In this document: positions 7,974-17,038 of the stretch, piece by piece
Position numbering within the stretch: the stretch's first letter is position 1
Layout: each line of letters begins with the position of its first letter
NCBI RefSeq assembly: GCF_027912415.1
Contig: NZ_CP115175.1
Coordinates: 372,001 to 436,000 of the forward strand
Length of the DNA: 64,000 nt
Direction: 5' to 3'
Origin: Homoserinibacter sp. YIM 151385
Lineage (GTDB): Bacteria > Actinomycetota > Actinomycetes > Actinomycetales > Microbacteriaceae
Notes under the pieces: generated by a model
What the model saw: only the letters and a program-made list of their open reading frames with translations
What the model was told of the DNA's origin: nothing
Databases searched by the model: none
Position numbers and translations under genes: made by a program

Positions 7974-9776
7974 GTGAAGCCGAGCGCACCTCGATCCGTC
8001 CTGACCCTCCTCGGCGCGGCGGCGGCGCTGCTCGCGATCGCGCTGCCGGCGGCGCCGGCCGCGGCCGTGCGCGCGGACGTCGACGACTTCCGCTTCTCGG
8101 GCTACGACGCCGAGCTGGAGCTCGAGCGGCTGCCCGACGGGCGCGCGCAGCTCACGACGACCGCCCGCTACACGGCCGAGTTCCCCGAGATCGATCAGAA
8201 CCGCGGCATCCGGGTCCTCATCCCCGAGCGCTACCAGGGGCGGCCGACCTCGCTCCGCGTCGTCGCCGTCGAGGACGGCGAGGGTCGCCCGCGCGACTTC
8301 GAGGAGGATGACGACGACGACATCCGCAGCGTGACGATCCGCGGCGAGGACTACGTCCACGGCACGCAGGAGTACGTCGTGACGACGGTGCAGGAGGACG
8401 TGCTGCTCGAGGTGCCGGACGAGGGGCGGCAGGAGCTGTACTGGGATCTCAACGGCGACGGCTGGGCGCAGCCCTTCGACCGGGTGCGCGCGACGGTGAC
8501 GCTGCCCGAAGGGGTGCCCGTGGAGGCCGTCCGCTGCTACCGCGGGAACGCGGCGGCGAGCGCCGAGTGCGCGGCGGAGACGGAGGAGCTCGACGACGGG
8601 CGCACGCTCGTCCGCGTCGACGAGGCGGAGCTCGGGCCGGGAGAGACGGCGACGATCGCGATCGGGATGCCGGAGGGCTCCTTCGCGCAGCGCGACGCGA
8701 GTCCCTTCGCGTCCCCGCTCGGCGTCCTCCAGCTCGTCGCGGGCGCGCTCGCGCTCCTCGGTGCGGGGCTGGCGCTCCGGGCGCGCCTGGGGCCGCTCCG
8801 GGACGCCCCGGGCCGCCCCGTCGTCGTCGCCGAGTACGCGCCGCCGCGCGGGCTCTCGCCCTTCCGTGCCGCGCTGTTCCTCGGCAAGGGCTCGAAGGCG
8901 CCGACCGCGCTGCTGCTCGGTCTCGCGGTCGCCGGCGTCCTCCGCCTCGTCGAGGTGACCGGCGGGCGGAAGCCGTCCTACCGCGCGGAGATCCTGGGCG
9001 GGGCCGTGCCCGCGGGCTGGGAGGAGGACACGCGGGCGGTGCTCGGCGGCGACCCCCGACCGGGCGAGTCGCTCGACCTCGGCGATCGCTCGGGCGCCTT
9101 CGCGAAGCGCGTCGGCAGGCTCATGACGACGCAGTCGGGCGTCCCGCGCGAGGCCGGCTGGCGCCGGTCCTACCCCGCGGGCGGCGTCGTCGCGTCGCTC
9201 GGGTCGGCCGTGCTCGGCGGCATCCTCAGCTTCGTCCTCGGCGCGATCCTCCTCGACGAGCTCCGCGGCGCGCCGCACGTGGTCGCCCTCATGATCGCGG
9301 GTCCGCTGCTGCTCGTCGGCGCCGGCGTCCTGGTCGCGAAGACGCCGCTGAGCGCGGAGGGGGCCGAGCTGCGCGACCACCTGCGCGGGCTCGAGCTCTA
9401 CATCCGCATGGCGGAGCAGGACCGCATCCGCGTGCTCCAGAGCCCGGAGGGCGCCGAGCGCCGTCCGATCGCAGCCGAGGACCGCGCCCGGGTGCTGCAC
9501 CTGCACGAGGCCCTGCTGCCCTACGCGGTGCTCTTCGGGCAGGAGCGGCGCTGGGCCGAGGTGCTCGGCGAGCACTACGGCGAGGCGCCGCCGTCCTGGT
9601 ACCACGGCACGGGCCCGTTCCACGCGGCGGCCTTCGCCTCCGGCGTGGGCTCGCTGTCCTCGAGCGTCACCTCGAGCGTCGCCGCGACGATCTCCGCGAG
9701 CTCGTCGAGCGGCGGCTCCTCCGGCGGCGGATCGGCGGGCGGGGGAGGCGGCGGCGGCGGTGGCGGCGGCGTCTGA
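7974..9776 (+). CDS. DUF2207 membrane protein with poly-glycine tail
   Basis: A 600-residue membrane protein. A signal peptide (about 1-32, ending in an Ala run) precedes an extracellular beta-rich domain of about 220 residues typical of DUF2207. Membrane segments follow near 240-262, 305-320 and 405-450. The last about 35 residues are Ser/Gly, ending in an eleven-Gly run plus Val; such tails are usual for DUF2207 and were not treated as an error. The function is unknown. The GTG start is 7 bases after TAGCGT (7961-7966). Confidence 0.85.
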   Translation: MKPSAPRSVLTLLGAAAALLAIALPAAPAAAVRADVDDFRFSGYDAELELERLPDGRAQLTTTARYTAEFPEIDQNRGIRVLIPERYQGRPTSLRVVAVEDGEGRPRDFEEDDDDDIRSVTIRGEDYVHGTQEYVVTTVQEDVLLEVPDEGRQELYWDLNGDGWAQPFDRVRATVTLPEGVPVEAVRCYRGNAAASAECAAETEELDDGRTLVRVDEAELGPGETATIAIGMPEGSFAQRDASPFASPLGVLQLVAGALALLGAGLALRARLGPLRDAPGRPVVVAEYAPPRGLSPFRAALFLGKGSKAPTALLLGLAVAGVLRLVEVTGGRKPSYRAEILGGAVPAGWEEDTRAVLGGDPRPGESLDLGDRSGAFAKRVGRLMTTQSGVPREAGWRRSYPAGGVVASLGSAVLGGILSFVLGAILLDELRGAPHVVALMIAGPLLLVGAGVLVAKTPLSAEGAELRDHLRGLELYIRMAEQDRIRVLQSPEGAERRPIAAEDRARVLHLHEALLPYAVLFGQERRWAEVLGEHYGEAPPSWYHGTGPFHAAAFASGVGSLSSSVTSSVAATISASSSSGGSSGGGSAGGGGGGGGGGGV

Positions 9777-9812
9777 GCGACGGCGCGGCACGACAGCCGT
9801 AGGCTGGGGCCG

Positions 9813-10190
9813 ATGAGCAGCACGAACCGCTACGGCGAGCCCGCCCTCCGCCGACTCGCCCTCGCCCCGAGCATCCTCGCGGCGATCGTGCTGCTCGTGG
9901 GCGTCGCGCTCATCGAGAGCGGCGCGTTCCTCGTGATCCGCTTCGCGGTCGCGATCCTCGCCCTCATCGTCGGCTGGTTCGCCTTCCAGGCCCGCGCCTG
10001 GTGGGCGCTGCCGCTGCTCCTCGCCGTCGCGGTGATCTGGAACCCGGTCTACCCGCTGCCCCTCGAGGGCGAGCTGTGGCTCGGCGCCCAGTACCTCGCG
10101 ATCATCGTGTTCATCGCGGTCGGGGTGCTCGTGCGCTCCCCGAACCCCGACGCCCGGCCCCAGCGGCCGGGGGCGGCGCGTGGCCGCTGA
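9813..10190 (+). CDS. DUF6804-like small membrane protein
   Basis: A 125-residue protein with about four short membrane spans and conserved-looking motifs IESGAFLVIRF (41-51) and WNPVYPLP (82-89). The layout resembles the family NCBI calls DUF6804; that name is from memory and was not searched. The ATG is 7 bases after TAGGCT (9800-9805). The 3' end overlaps the next gene by 11 bases, so the following three genes are probably co-expressed. Confidence 0.7.
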   Translation: MSSTNRYGEPALRRLALAPSILAAIVLLVGVALIESGAFLVIRFAVAILALIVGWFAFQARAWWALPLLLAVAVIWNPVYPLPLEGELWLGAQYLAIIVFIAVGVLVRSPNPDARPQRPGAARGR

Positions 10191-10782
10191 GCCGGTCGCG
10201 CCCCGGCGCGGCCTGGCTCGCATCCCGTGGGCGGTGCGCATCCTCGCGCTCGTCGTGCTCGCCGCCCTCGCGGCCTGGCCGCTCGGCGGGTGGGACACGG
10301 TCGCGCGGGGCGAGCGCCAGGCGCCCGTGCTCGAGCCGGGCGAGGTCCACGAGTCGGCGCAGTTCGCGAGCTCCGTCGAGCGGGTCGAGCTCTCGCGGCT
10401 GCGGCCGGGCACGACGCTCGAGGCCGACTCGGGACGGGCCTACCTCGCGGTCGTCGTGCGCCTCGAGAACCGGCTCGAGCAGACGCAGCCGGGTCGCAGC
10501 GACCTCCTCCGGCTCTCCGGGGTGCCGCTCGAGGAGCCCGCGCGCCCCGGCTCGCTCGTGCTCCTCGACGACCCGGGCGCCTTCCCCGAGCTCCAGCCCG
10601 GCATCCCGGCCCGTCTCGCCTACGTGTGGGAGATCGCCGAGGGGGATGCGGCGGCCGGCGACGAGGTCGAGGTGGCGATCATCGACCGCGACCGCGCCCG
10701 CTCGCAGGTGGGCGCGGGCGAGATCTGGCTGAACCCGCGCGTGGGCGCGCGCGTGCCGCTCGAGATCGAGGCGACGGGATGA
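10180..10782 (+). CDS. membrane-anchored beta-rich protein A of a tandem set
   Basis: A 200-residue protein with one N-terminal membrane segment (about 17-36) followed by an exported domain of about 150 residues. A strand-like stretch AYLAVVVRLENRLEQ resembles the core of DUF4352-type immunoglobulin-like domains. That match is weak. The GTG start lies inside the end of the previous gene and the stop overlaps the next ATG (ATGA). It is the first of three consecutive proteins with the same plan. Function unknown. Confidence 0.65.
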   Translation: MAAEPVAPRRGLARIPWAVRILALVVLAALAAWPLGGWDTVARGERQAPVLEPGEVHESAQFASSVERVELSRLRPGTTLEADSGRAYLAVVVRLENRLEQTQPGRSDLLRLSGVPLEEPARPGSLVLLDDPGAFPELQPGIPARLAYVWEIAEGDAAAGDEVEVAIIDRDRARSQVGAGEIWLNPRVGARVPLEIEATG

Positions 10783-11354
10783 GCGGCGGATCGCTCGGCC
10801 GCCGCACCGCCCCGCTCGGCATCGCCCTCCTGCTCGCGGCCGGTGCCGTGTTCGCGACGGCGACGACGCCCGATGACGTCGCCCTCACCTCGACCTTCGC
10901 GAGCGGCGCCGCGCCGGGCGAGATCGGCGAGGGGCGCACCTTCGCGGTCCGCCTCGACGGCGTCCGGGTCGCGGATGCCGTCGCCGGCCCGCTGTGGACG
11001 GGCGAGACCTCGGGCGCCTGGGTCGTCGCCGAGGTGACGGCCGAGGCCCGCGCGAACCCGGGCGGCGTGACGGGCGCGCTCCTGCTCGGCGACCTCCGCT
11101 TCCAGGCCTCGCCGCGGCCGCCGGGCCTGTCGATCGCGAGCAGCCCGCTCCAGCCCGGACTGCCGGAGTCGGGCGCCCTCGTCTTCGAGGTGCCGCTCGA
11201 GGCGCTCGAGGCGCACGGCGCCGGCGCGCGGATCGCGGTCTCGGGCCGCTCGGATCCCCGGCTCGACTCGAGCATCGAGATCCCGGTCGATCTCTCCGCC
11301 GTCGACCGCGAGCGCCGGGTCGAGCTCGCCGAGCCCGAGCGGAGCGGCTGGTGA
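10779..11354 (+). CDS. membrane-anchored beta-rich protein B of a tandem set
   Basis: A 191-residue protein with an N-terminal hydrophobic segment (about 9-28) and an exported domain containing strand-like repeats such as AWVVAEVTAEARAN and ALVFEVPLEAL. The hydrophobic segment could be an uncleaved anchor or a signal peptide. Start and stop overlap both neighbours (ATGA upstream, TGATG downstream), which indicates tight translational coupling. Composition and layout match the flanking genes, but identity is too low to call paralogs by eye. Confidence 0.65.
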   Translation: MSGGSLGRRTAPLGIALLLAAGAVFATATTPDDVALTSTFASGAAPGEIGEGRTFAVRLDGVRVADAVAGPLWTGETSGAWVVAEVTAEARANPGGVTGALLLGDLRFQASPRPPGLSIASSPLQPGLPESGALVFEVPLEALEAHGAGARIAVSGRSDPRLDSSIEIPVDLSAVDRERRVELAEPERSGW

Positions 11355-11902
11355 TGGGGTGGCTGCGCGAGCAGCGGCTGCCCTTCGCGCTCGTCGGCGT
11401 GCTCGGCGCGGCCGCGGTGGCGCTGACGCTCGCGATCGACTGGGTGCCGTACCGCGAGTCCCAGCCGGTCGACGTCGCGCGCGTCGCGGCAGGCGACCGT
11501 GGTGCGCTCGGCGGTGCCGGATTCCGCGTCCTCGAGGTGAGCCGGATCGCGGGGTCGAGCGCGGCGGGCGCCGAGCTCGAGGTCGCGGAGGACGCCGTGC
11601 TCCTCGTCGCGCGCCTCGAGGTCGAGCCGGGCGACGCCGCCGAGCGCGGCGTCCTGCCCTGCACGCTCAAGCTCGTCGAGCCGGGCGGCGGCGTCGAGAC
11701 GCGCTGGGCGACCGCGTCCTTCGACTCGACGAGCTATCGCCCGCCGGAGGGCGTCGAGAGCTTCTGCCCGAGCGGGAGCGCCGCGCCCTTCGAGCTGGAC
11801 GCCGTGTTCGTCCTCCCCGCGGACGCGGCGGAGCGCGTCGAGCTGGAGATCAGCGACCTGCAGGAGCTGCCGCGGGCCCTGCGGCTCGAGCTCGCGTCCT
11901 GA
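11354..11902 (+). CDS. membrane-anchored beta-rich protein C of a tandem set
   Basis: A 182-residue protein with a membrane segment at about 8-30 and an exported domain carrying two cysteines (LPCTLK and SFCPSG) that could form a disulfide. The ATG at 11354 shares one base with the previous stop; a GTG one codon earlier is possible. The last 53 bases overlap the end of the convergent membrane gene. Function unknown. The three-gene set may act together at the cell surface, which is inferred only from coupling and similar layout. Confidence 0.65.
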   Translation: MGWLREQRLPFALVGVLGAAAVALTLAIDWVPYRESQPVDVARVAAGDRGALGGAGFRVLEVSRIAGSSAAGAELEVAEDAVLLVARLEVEPGDAAERGVLPCTLKLVEPGGGVETRWATASFDSTSYRPPEGVESFCPSGSAAPFELDAVFVLPADAAERVELEISDLQELPRALRLELAS

Positions 11903-13130
11903 GCTCCGCCGTCCGGGCGATCGCCGAGAGCGCGCCCGCGACGACCGCGATCTGCAGCGGCGTCACGACGAGCTCGACGAGGAGGCCGACCGTGCCCGCC
12001 GTGCCGTTCCACCAGGCGAGGTCGTGGGGGCCGAGGAGGCGCGAGATGCCGAGGTCGAGCCACGCGCCGCCGGCCTGCACGGCGGCGAAGGCGAGCAGGA
12101 ACACGCCGATCGGCAGGACGCCCGCGCGCCAGGCGAGCGTCGCGACGCGGCGGACCGGCTCCCAGCGCTCGAGGATCTCCTCCGTGGCGATGACGAGGGC
12201 GGTCCGCCAGGCGCGGGGGAGCGAGGCGACGCGCTCCCGGAGCCGGGCGATCGTGCGGGGATCGGCCGAGCTGTCGGCGCGCTCGAGCGCACCCGCGAAG
12301 ACGACGCCCGCGAGCGCGAGCCAGGCGAGCGGGAGGAGGATCGCGTCGCCGAGCACGCCGAGCGCCGGCCCCAGCGCGTCCATCGCCTGGCCGAGCGGAC
12401 CGCTCGAGTCGCGCAGGGACTCCCAGCCCTCGACGATCGGCGCGAGCATGCGCCTGGTCGCGAGCCACTCCGGGACCCCCGCGAAGAGGGTGCGGAGCAC
12501 GAGCACCGTGACGAGCACCCACACGGCCTCGAGGTAGACGGCGATGCCGCCCGTCCAGCGCGGCACCCGCGCCTGGACGCGCCGGAGCACGAGCCGGAGC
12601 GCGAAGGCGACGACGACCATGCTCACGCTGAGCACGCTGATCCCGACCGAGAGGGGGCCGCGGCCGGGGGAGACGACGTCGTAGTCGATCTGATCGAGCG
12701 CGGAGCGGGCGTAGGCGACGATGTCCTCGTCGATGATCGCCCAGGCCGCGTAGATGAGGAAGAAGGGCAGGATCGCATCCAGGACGCCCTCGCCGAGCCG
12801 TCGGCCGTCCTCGCGGAGCCGGACCGCGATCCCCGGCCGAGCGCCCGCGGCGGCCCCGTGTGCCGCATCGTCGAGCCGGTCGAGCGCGGGGAGCGCGTCG
12901 CGCGCGACCAGGAACATCGCGACGTAGCTCGCCAGGCGGGCGAGGACGGCGAGGGGGAGGACGAGGAGCCCGAAGACGGGCTCGACGTTCGCGAGCTGGC
13001 CCGCGAGCCGCAGGAGCAGGATGCGGGCGATCCAGCCCGCCAGGAACCAGGCGAGGAGCGTCGGCCAGCGGAGTGCGAGCGCCGTGATCGTCTCGCGCAC
13101 GACGTGCGCCGGGAGCCCGCGATCCGACAT
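11850..13130 (-). CDS. polytopic membrane protein, about eight spans
   Basis: A 426-residue protein beginning MSDRGLPAHVVRETITALAL. About eight hydrophobic segments are spaced through it, with an acidic loop near DEDIVAYARSALDQ. No transporter or enzyme motif is recognised. The minus-strand hexamer TAGGAT (13138-13143) is 7 bases before the ATG, which supports this start over the in-frame Met eight codons upstream. The 3' end runs 53 bases into the convergent gene, leaving no room for a separate terminator. Confidence 0.7.
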   Translation of the reverse strand: MSDRGLPAHVVRETITALALRWPTLLAWFLAGWIARILLLRLAGQLANVEPVFGLLVLPLAVLARLASYVAMFLVARDALPALDRLDDAAHGAAAGARPGIAVRLREDGRRLGEGVLDAILPFFLIYAAWAIIDEDIVAYARSALDQIDYDVVSPGRGPLSVGISVLSVSMVVVAFALRLVLRRVQARVPRWTGGIAVYLEAVWVLVTVLVLRTLFAGVPEWLATRRMLAPIVEGWESLRDSSGPLGQAMDALGPALGVLGDAILLPLAWLALAGVVFAGALERADSSADPRTIARLRERVASLPRAWRTALVIATEEILERWEPVRRVATLAWRAGVLPIGVFLLAFAAVQAGGAWLDLGISRLLGPHDLAWWNGTAGTVGLLVELVVTPLQIAVVAGALSAIARTAELRTRARAAGPAAAPAGR

Positions 13131-13163
13131 CCACACGATCCTAGCGACCGTCATCTTCTGGGG

Positions 13164-13379
13164 TAGACTGGACGCGCAGCCCACCCACCGGTCATCTGGC
13201 CGGGTCTGGAACCGCATCCCCGTCTGGCGCAGCCCCCTCTGGAGCCGAGCTGAGTCGAGTGCATGCGGCGGGCGTCCGATCGAGTCGCCGCTCGATGGCA
13301 CGTCGCGATCGGAGCAGCCGGCCCCATCCCGGAGCCGGACGACCACGGCAGGTCCCACAGGCGGGACCCGAGGAGAACG
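13164..13379 (+). promoter_or_regulatory. promoter and ~200-nt 5' leader of the SNF2-Stealth operon
   Basis: TAGACT at 13164-13169 is a good -10, which would start RNA near 13176 and leave about 200 untranslated bases before the helicase ATG at 13380. The leader carries four CTGG tetramers between 13190 and 13245 and GC-rich self-complementary stretches. GAGGAGA just upstream of the ATG is a clear ribosome-binding site. The helicase frame is open back to an ATG at 13263, but the binding site argues for 13380. I do not recognise a riboswitch class. Confidence 0.5.
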
Positions 13380-15491
13380 ATGGCCCAGTCCGGGCAGAAG
13401 CAGTCCAGCCGGGGCGCGCGCCGCCCCGCGCAGCGCCGCCGCGCGCACGCCGACGAGGGCGGCATCATCCCCGTCCTCGCGCGCACCGTGCGGGCGATCG
13501 AGTCCGCCGCCGAGCGCGGCAAGGTGAACGCGAGCGGGCGGCTGCGCTTCCGTGTCGTCGCCGTCCTCGCCCGCGAGGAGCGGGCCCGCATCAAGGGCGA
13601 TGCCGAGCTCGGCGACGCCCAGCGGACCAAGGAGCTCACCCGGCTCGACGGGATCGCCACGATCATGGCGAAGACGGCCGCGCGCGACAGCTCGCTCATC
13701 CAGCTCCTCACGGATGCCGGGCCGCTGTCGGCGCAGGCGCAGGAGATGCGGCGCTCGATGCTCCTCGACGCCGGCACCGAGCTCGCCCCCGAGGACCTCG
13801 TCGTCGTGACCGAGGCGCCGCCCTCGCCGGCCGCGCCCGAGCGCCAGGTCGTCCCCGCCTCCGTCCGCCAGTTCCAGCGCTCGAACCCGTTCCTCGCGCC
13901 CGACTTCAGCGCGACGCAGCCGGTCGCGGAGACCTCGGGCGAGCTCGCCAGCTGGGAGCTCATCGAGCCGCTCTTCCGCGCCTTCGAGTCGGGCGCCGGC
14001 GGCGGCGCCGCGAGCATGGAGCTGCCGGAGGCGCGCTCGCTCGAGGCGCCCGGCGCCCTCCAGCTCATGCGCCACCAGGCGCGCTTCGTGGAGAGCGCCC
14101 GCCAGGGCCACCGCACCTACCTGCTCGCCGACGAGCCGGGGCTCGGCAAGACCGCGCAGGCGCTGCTCGCGGCCAGGACGACCGCCTCGTACCCGCTGCT
14201 CGTCGTCGTGCCGAACGTCGTGAAGACGAACTGGGCCCGCGAGGTCGAGAAGTGGACGCCCGACCGCACGGCGACCGTCGTGCACGGCGACGGCGACGAC
14301 CTCGACGCCTTCGCCGATGTCGTCATCGTCAACTACGAGATCCTCGACCGGCACACCGCCTGGCTCGCCCAGCGCGGATTCAAGGGGATGATCGTCGACG
14401 AGGCGCACTTCATCAAGAACAAGGACTCGCAGCGCAGCCGCAACGTCCAGTCGCTCTCGAGGAGCATCCGCTCGAGGCGCCCGGGCGCGCTCATGATCGC
14501 GCTGACGGGCACCCCGCTGATCAACCAGATCGAGGACTTCCGGATGATCTGGCAGTTCCTCGGCTGGATCGACGAGAAGCAGCCGACGGCGCAGCTCATG
14601 GCCCGCCTCGAGGAGACCGAGCTCACGCCCGTCGACCCCGGCTTCTTCGCCGCGGCGCGGGGCGCGGTGGTCGGCATGGGCATCGTGCGCCGGAAGAAGG
14701 TGGATGTCGCGGCCGACATCCCCGCGCGCCGCATCGCCGACATCCCCGTCGAGCTCGAGGGGGAGGCCGGCCGGTCCATCCGCGAGGCCGAGCGCGCGCT
14801 CATCGCGCGGCTCGTCGACCGCTACCGCCGCGTGCTCGCCTCGCGGCCCGAGGCGGCCCCCGAGGACGTCATCCGCGTCGTCGCGCACGCCGAGCTGGAG
14901 GAGTCGAAGCAGTCCTCTGCGGGCGACAACGTCTTCGCGATGGTGCGCCGGATCGGGCAGGCGAAGGCCGTGCCCGCCGCCGACTACACCGTCAACCTCG
15001 CCCGCAACGTGGGCAAGGTGGTGTTCTTCGCGAAGCACATCGACGTCATGGATCAGGCCGAGGCGCATCTCGCCGCGGCCGGGCTCCGGACGATCTCGAT
15101 CCGCGGCGAGCAGAGCTCGAAGGCCCGCCAGGCCGCGATCGACGCCTTCCAGACCGACCCGGACGTCGCGGTCGCCGTCTGCTCGCTCACGGCGGCGGGC
15201 GTCGGCGTCAACCTCCAGGCGGCATCCAACGTCGTCCTCGCGGAGCTGAGCTGGACGGATGCGGAGCAGACGCAGGCGATCGACCGGGTGCACCGCATCG
15301 GCCAGGAGCTCCCCGTGACCGCCTGGCGCATCGTCGCGGCGCAGACGGTCGACGCGCGCATCGCCGACCTCATCGGCTCGAAGGCGGGCCTCGCGGCCCG
15401 CGCGCTCGACGGCGAGGAGGTCGACGAGGCCGCGGCGGGCTCCGTCCAGCTCGAGGCCCTCATGTCGATCCTGCGGGAGGCGCTCGCGTGA
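13380..15491 (+). CDS. SNF2-family DEAD/DEAH helicase
   Basis: A 703-residue Swi2/Snf2 ATPase. After about 215 poorly conserved residues comes the helicase core: MRHQARFV (Q-like motif), DEPGLGKTAQ (Walker A), DEAHFIKN (Walker B), ALTGTPLIN (motif III), then a RecA2 lobe with AAGVGVNL and AIDRVHRIGQ (motif VI). The compact core without large insertions resembles SMARCAL1/ZRANB3- or RapA-type remodelers that act on forked DNA or stalled polymerase. No nuclease or SWIM domain is seen. The stop overlaps the Stealth gene start (GTGA), so the two are translated together. Confidence 0.88.
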   Translation: MAQSGQKQSSRGARRPAQRRRAHADEGGIIPVLARTVRAIESAAERGKVNASGRLRFRVVAVLAREERARIKGDAELGDAQRTKELTRLDGIATIMAKTAARDSSLIQLLTDAGPLSAQAQEMRRSMLLDAGTELAPEDLVVVTEAPPSPAAPERQVVPASVRQFQRSNPFLAPDFSATQPVAETSGELASWELIEPLFRAFESGAGGGAASMELPEARSLEAPGALQLMRHQARFVESARQGHRTYLLADEPGLGKTAQALLAARTTASYPLLVVVPNVVKTNWAREVEKWTPDRTATVVHGDGDDLDAFADVVIVNYEILDRHTAWLAQRGFKGMIVDEAHFIKNKDSQRSRNVQSLSRSIRSRRPGALMIALTGTPLINQIEDFRMIWQFLGWIDEKQPTAQLMARLEETELTPVDPGFFAAARGAVVGMGIVRRKKVDVAADIPARRIADIPVELEGEAGRSIREAERALIARLVDRYRRVLASRPEAAPEDVIRVVAHAELEESKQSSAGDNVFAMVRRIGQAKAVPAADYTVNLARNVGKVVFFAKHIDVMDQAEAHLAAAGLRTISIRGEQSSKARQAAIDAFQTDPDVAVAVCSLTAAGVGVNLQAASNVVLAELSWTDAEQTQAIDRVHRIGQELPVTAWRIVAAQTVDARIADLIGSKAGLAARALDGEEVDEAAAGSVQLEALMSILREALA

Positions 15492-17017
15492 GCCGCGCGG
15501 AGCTCGCGGGCGAGGATCCGCGGGCCCGGATCGCGGCGCGCGAGGATGTCGCCGAGCTCGGCGGACGGCTCGCGCTGCTCGACGGGCGCACGACACCGGG
15601 CGAGGCGCTCGCGGAGGATCTGGGCGCCATCCGCGCGGCGCTCGACGCGCGCGACATCGGCTACCTGCTCATCCGCGGCGAGCGGGGGCGCACCGTGCTC
15701 GCGGTCGACCGCGAGCGTCGCGAGGAGCTCGCCGACGCCCTCGCGGCGGGCTTCGCGCGCGAGCCGATGACCGTGCGGCGCGCCGGGCAGAGCCGTGCGC
15801 ACGCGCGGCTGGCCGCGGAGGGGCGCCTGCCGAAGGGCGAGATCCTCCGGCTCGACCGGTTCCGCACCGCGCCCGGCTCGGCCGTGCTCCGGACGACGAT
15901 CCCGGTGTTCGTCGAGCTCTGGCGCTTCGAGGAGGAGGAGATCCTCGCGCCGCGCGAGAACGCCATCACCCGGCGCACCCTGCCGCGCCGCGAGGCGGTG
16001 CTCGACGAGGTGGTCCGCCACGGTCGGACCTGGCCGACCCTCGCCGGCATGTTCGCCGACCACGCCTCGGATGTCACCTTCCCGATCGACCTCGTCTTCT
16101 CCTGGGTCGACGGCACCGATCCCGAGTTCCAGCGCCAGCGGGCGAGGCGGATGCGGTCCCACGTCGTCGGGGAGGGGGACGACTCGGAGGCGCGCTTCCG
16201 GCAGATCGACGAGCTCAAGTACGCGCTCCGCAGCGTCGAGGCCTTCGCGCCGTGGATCCGGCAGATCTTCATCGCGACGGACTCGCCGCGCCCCGCCTGG
16301 CTCGCCGAGCATCCCCGCGTCCGGCTCGTCCGCAGCGAGGAGATGTTCCGCGACCCGAGCGTGCTGCCGACGCACAACTCGCACGCCGTCGAGAGCCAGC
16401 TCCACCACATCGAGGGCCTGAGCGAGCACTTCCTGTACTCCAACGACGACATGTTCTTCGGCCGGCCGGTCGCACCCGAGCTGTTCTTCTCGCCGGGCGG
16501 CATCTCGAAGTTCGTGGAGGCGACGACCCGCATCGGACTCGGCGAGAACGCGCCGGAGCGCAGCGGCTTCGAGAACGCGGCGCGCGTCAACCGGGCGATC
16601 CTCGCGGAGCGCTTCGGGGCGACCATCACGCGGCATCTCGAGCACTGCGCGGCGCCGCTGCGGCGCAGCGTCATGGCCGAGATGGAGCGCGAGCTCCCCG
16701 AGGACTTCGCGCGCACCGCCGCGAGCCGCTTCCGCTCGAGCACCGACATCTCCGTCACGAACTCGCTGTACCACTACTACGCACTGCTCACGGGTCGGGC
16801 GGTCGAGCAGACGAGCGCGCGGGTGCTGTATGTCGAGACCACGCTCGAGCGCTCGCTCGAGCAGATGCGCCGGCTCCAGCGGGAGCGACGGGTCGACATG
16901 TTCTGCCTCAACGACGGCTCGCGCCCCGAGATCGGCGTCGAGGAGCGCACGGCGGCCGTGATCGGCTTCCTCGAGGCCTACTTCCCCGTCCCGGCGCCCT
17001 GGGAGCGGCCCGCCTGA
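15488..17017 (+). CDS. Stealth family hexose-1-phosphate phosphotransferase
   Basis: A 509-residue protein with all the usual Stealth blocks. CR1: IDLVFSWVDGTDPEF near residue 198. CR2: RQIDELKYALRSVEAFAPWI with FIATDS. CR3: THNSHAVESQLHHI and LYSNDDMFFGRP. A C-terminal CR4-like block has CLNDGS. Known members transfer sugar-1-phosphate from nucleotide sugars to build phosphodiester-linked capsule or cell-wall polysaccharide. About 190 N-terminal residues precede CR1. The GTG start overlaps the SNF2 helicase stop. No other glycan gene is nearby, so its acceptor is unknown. Confidence 0.88.
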   Translation: MSRAELAGEDPRARIAAREDVAELGGRLALLDGRTTPGEALAEDLGAIRAALDARDIGYLLIRGERGRTVLAVDRERREELADALAAGFAREPMTVRRAGQSRAHARLAAEGRLPKGEILRLDRFRTAPGSAVLRTTIPVFVELWRFEEEEILAPRENAITRRTLPRREAVLDEVVRHGRTWPTLAGMFADHASDVTFPIDLVFSWVDGTDPEFQRQRARRMRSHVVGEGDDSEARFRQIDELKYALRSVEAFAPWIRQIFIATDSPRPAWLAEHPRVRLVRSEEMFRDPSVLPTHNSHAVESQLHHIEGLSEHFLYSNDDMFFGRPVAPELFFSPGGISKFVEATTRIGLGENAPERSGFENAARVNRAILAERFGATITRHLEHCAAPLRRSVMAEMERELPEDFARTAASRFRSSTDISVTNSLYHYYALLTGRAVEQTSARVLYVETTLERSLEQMRRLQRERRVDMFCLNDGSRPEIGVEERTAAVIGFLEAYFPVPAPWERPA

Positions 17018-17038
17018 TCGCGTCCAGGCCGCGCCCGA

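Noticed and set aside
5038-7977. 979-codon plus-strand open frame
   Set aside because: It is out of frame with the SDR/DUF2867 gene and antisense to the peptidase; no family sequence and low-complexity composition.
9720-9776. Poly-glycine codon run at the end of the DUF2207 gene
   Set aside because: Gly/Ser-rich tails are normal for this family, so it is not treated as an expansion or error.
11850-15596. 1248-codon minus-strand open frame
   Set aside because: Only the part from 13130 downward has membrane-protein character. The remainder is antisense to the SNF2 helicase.
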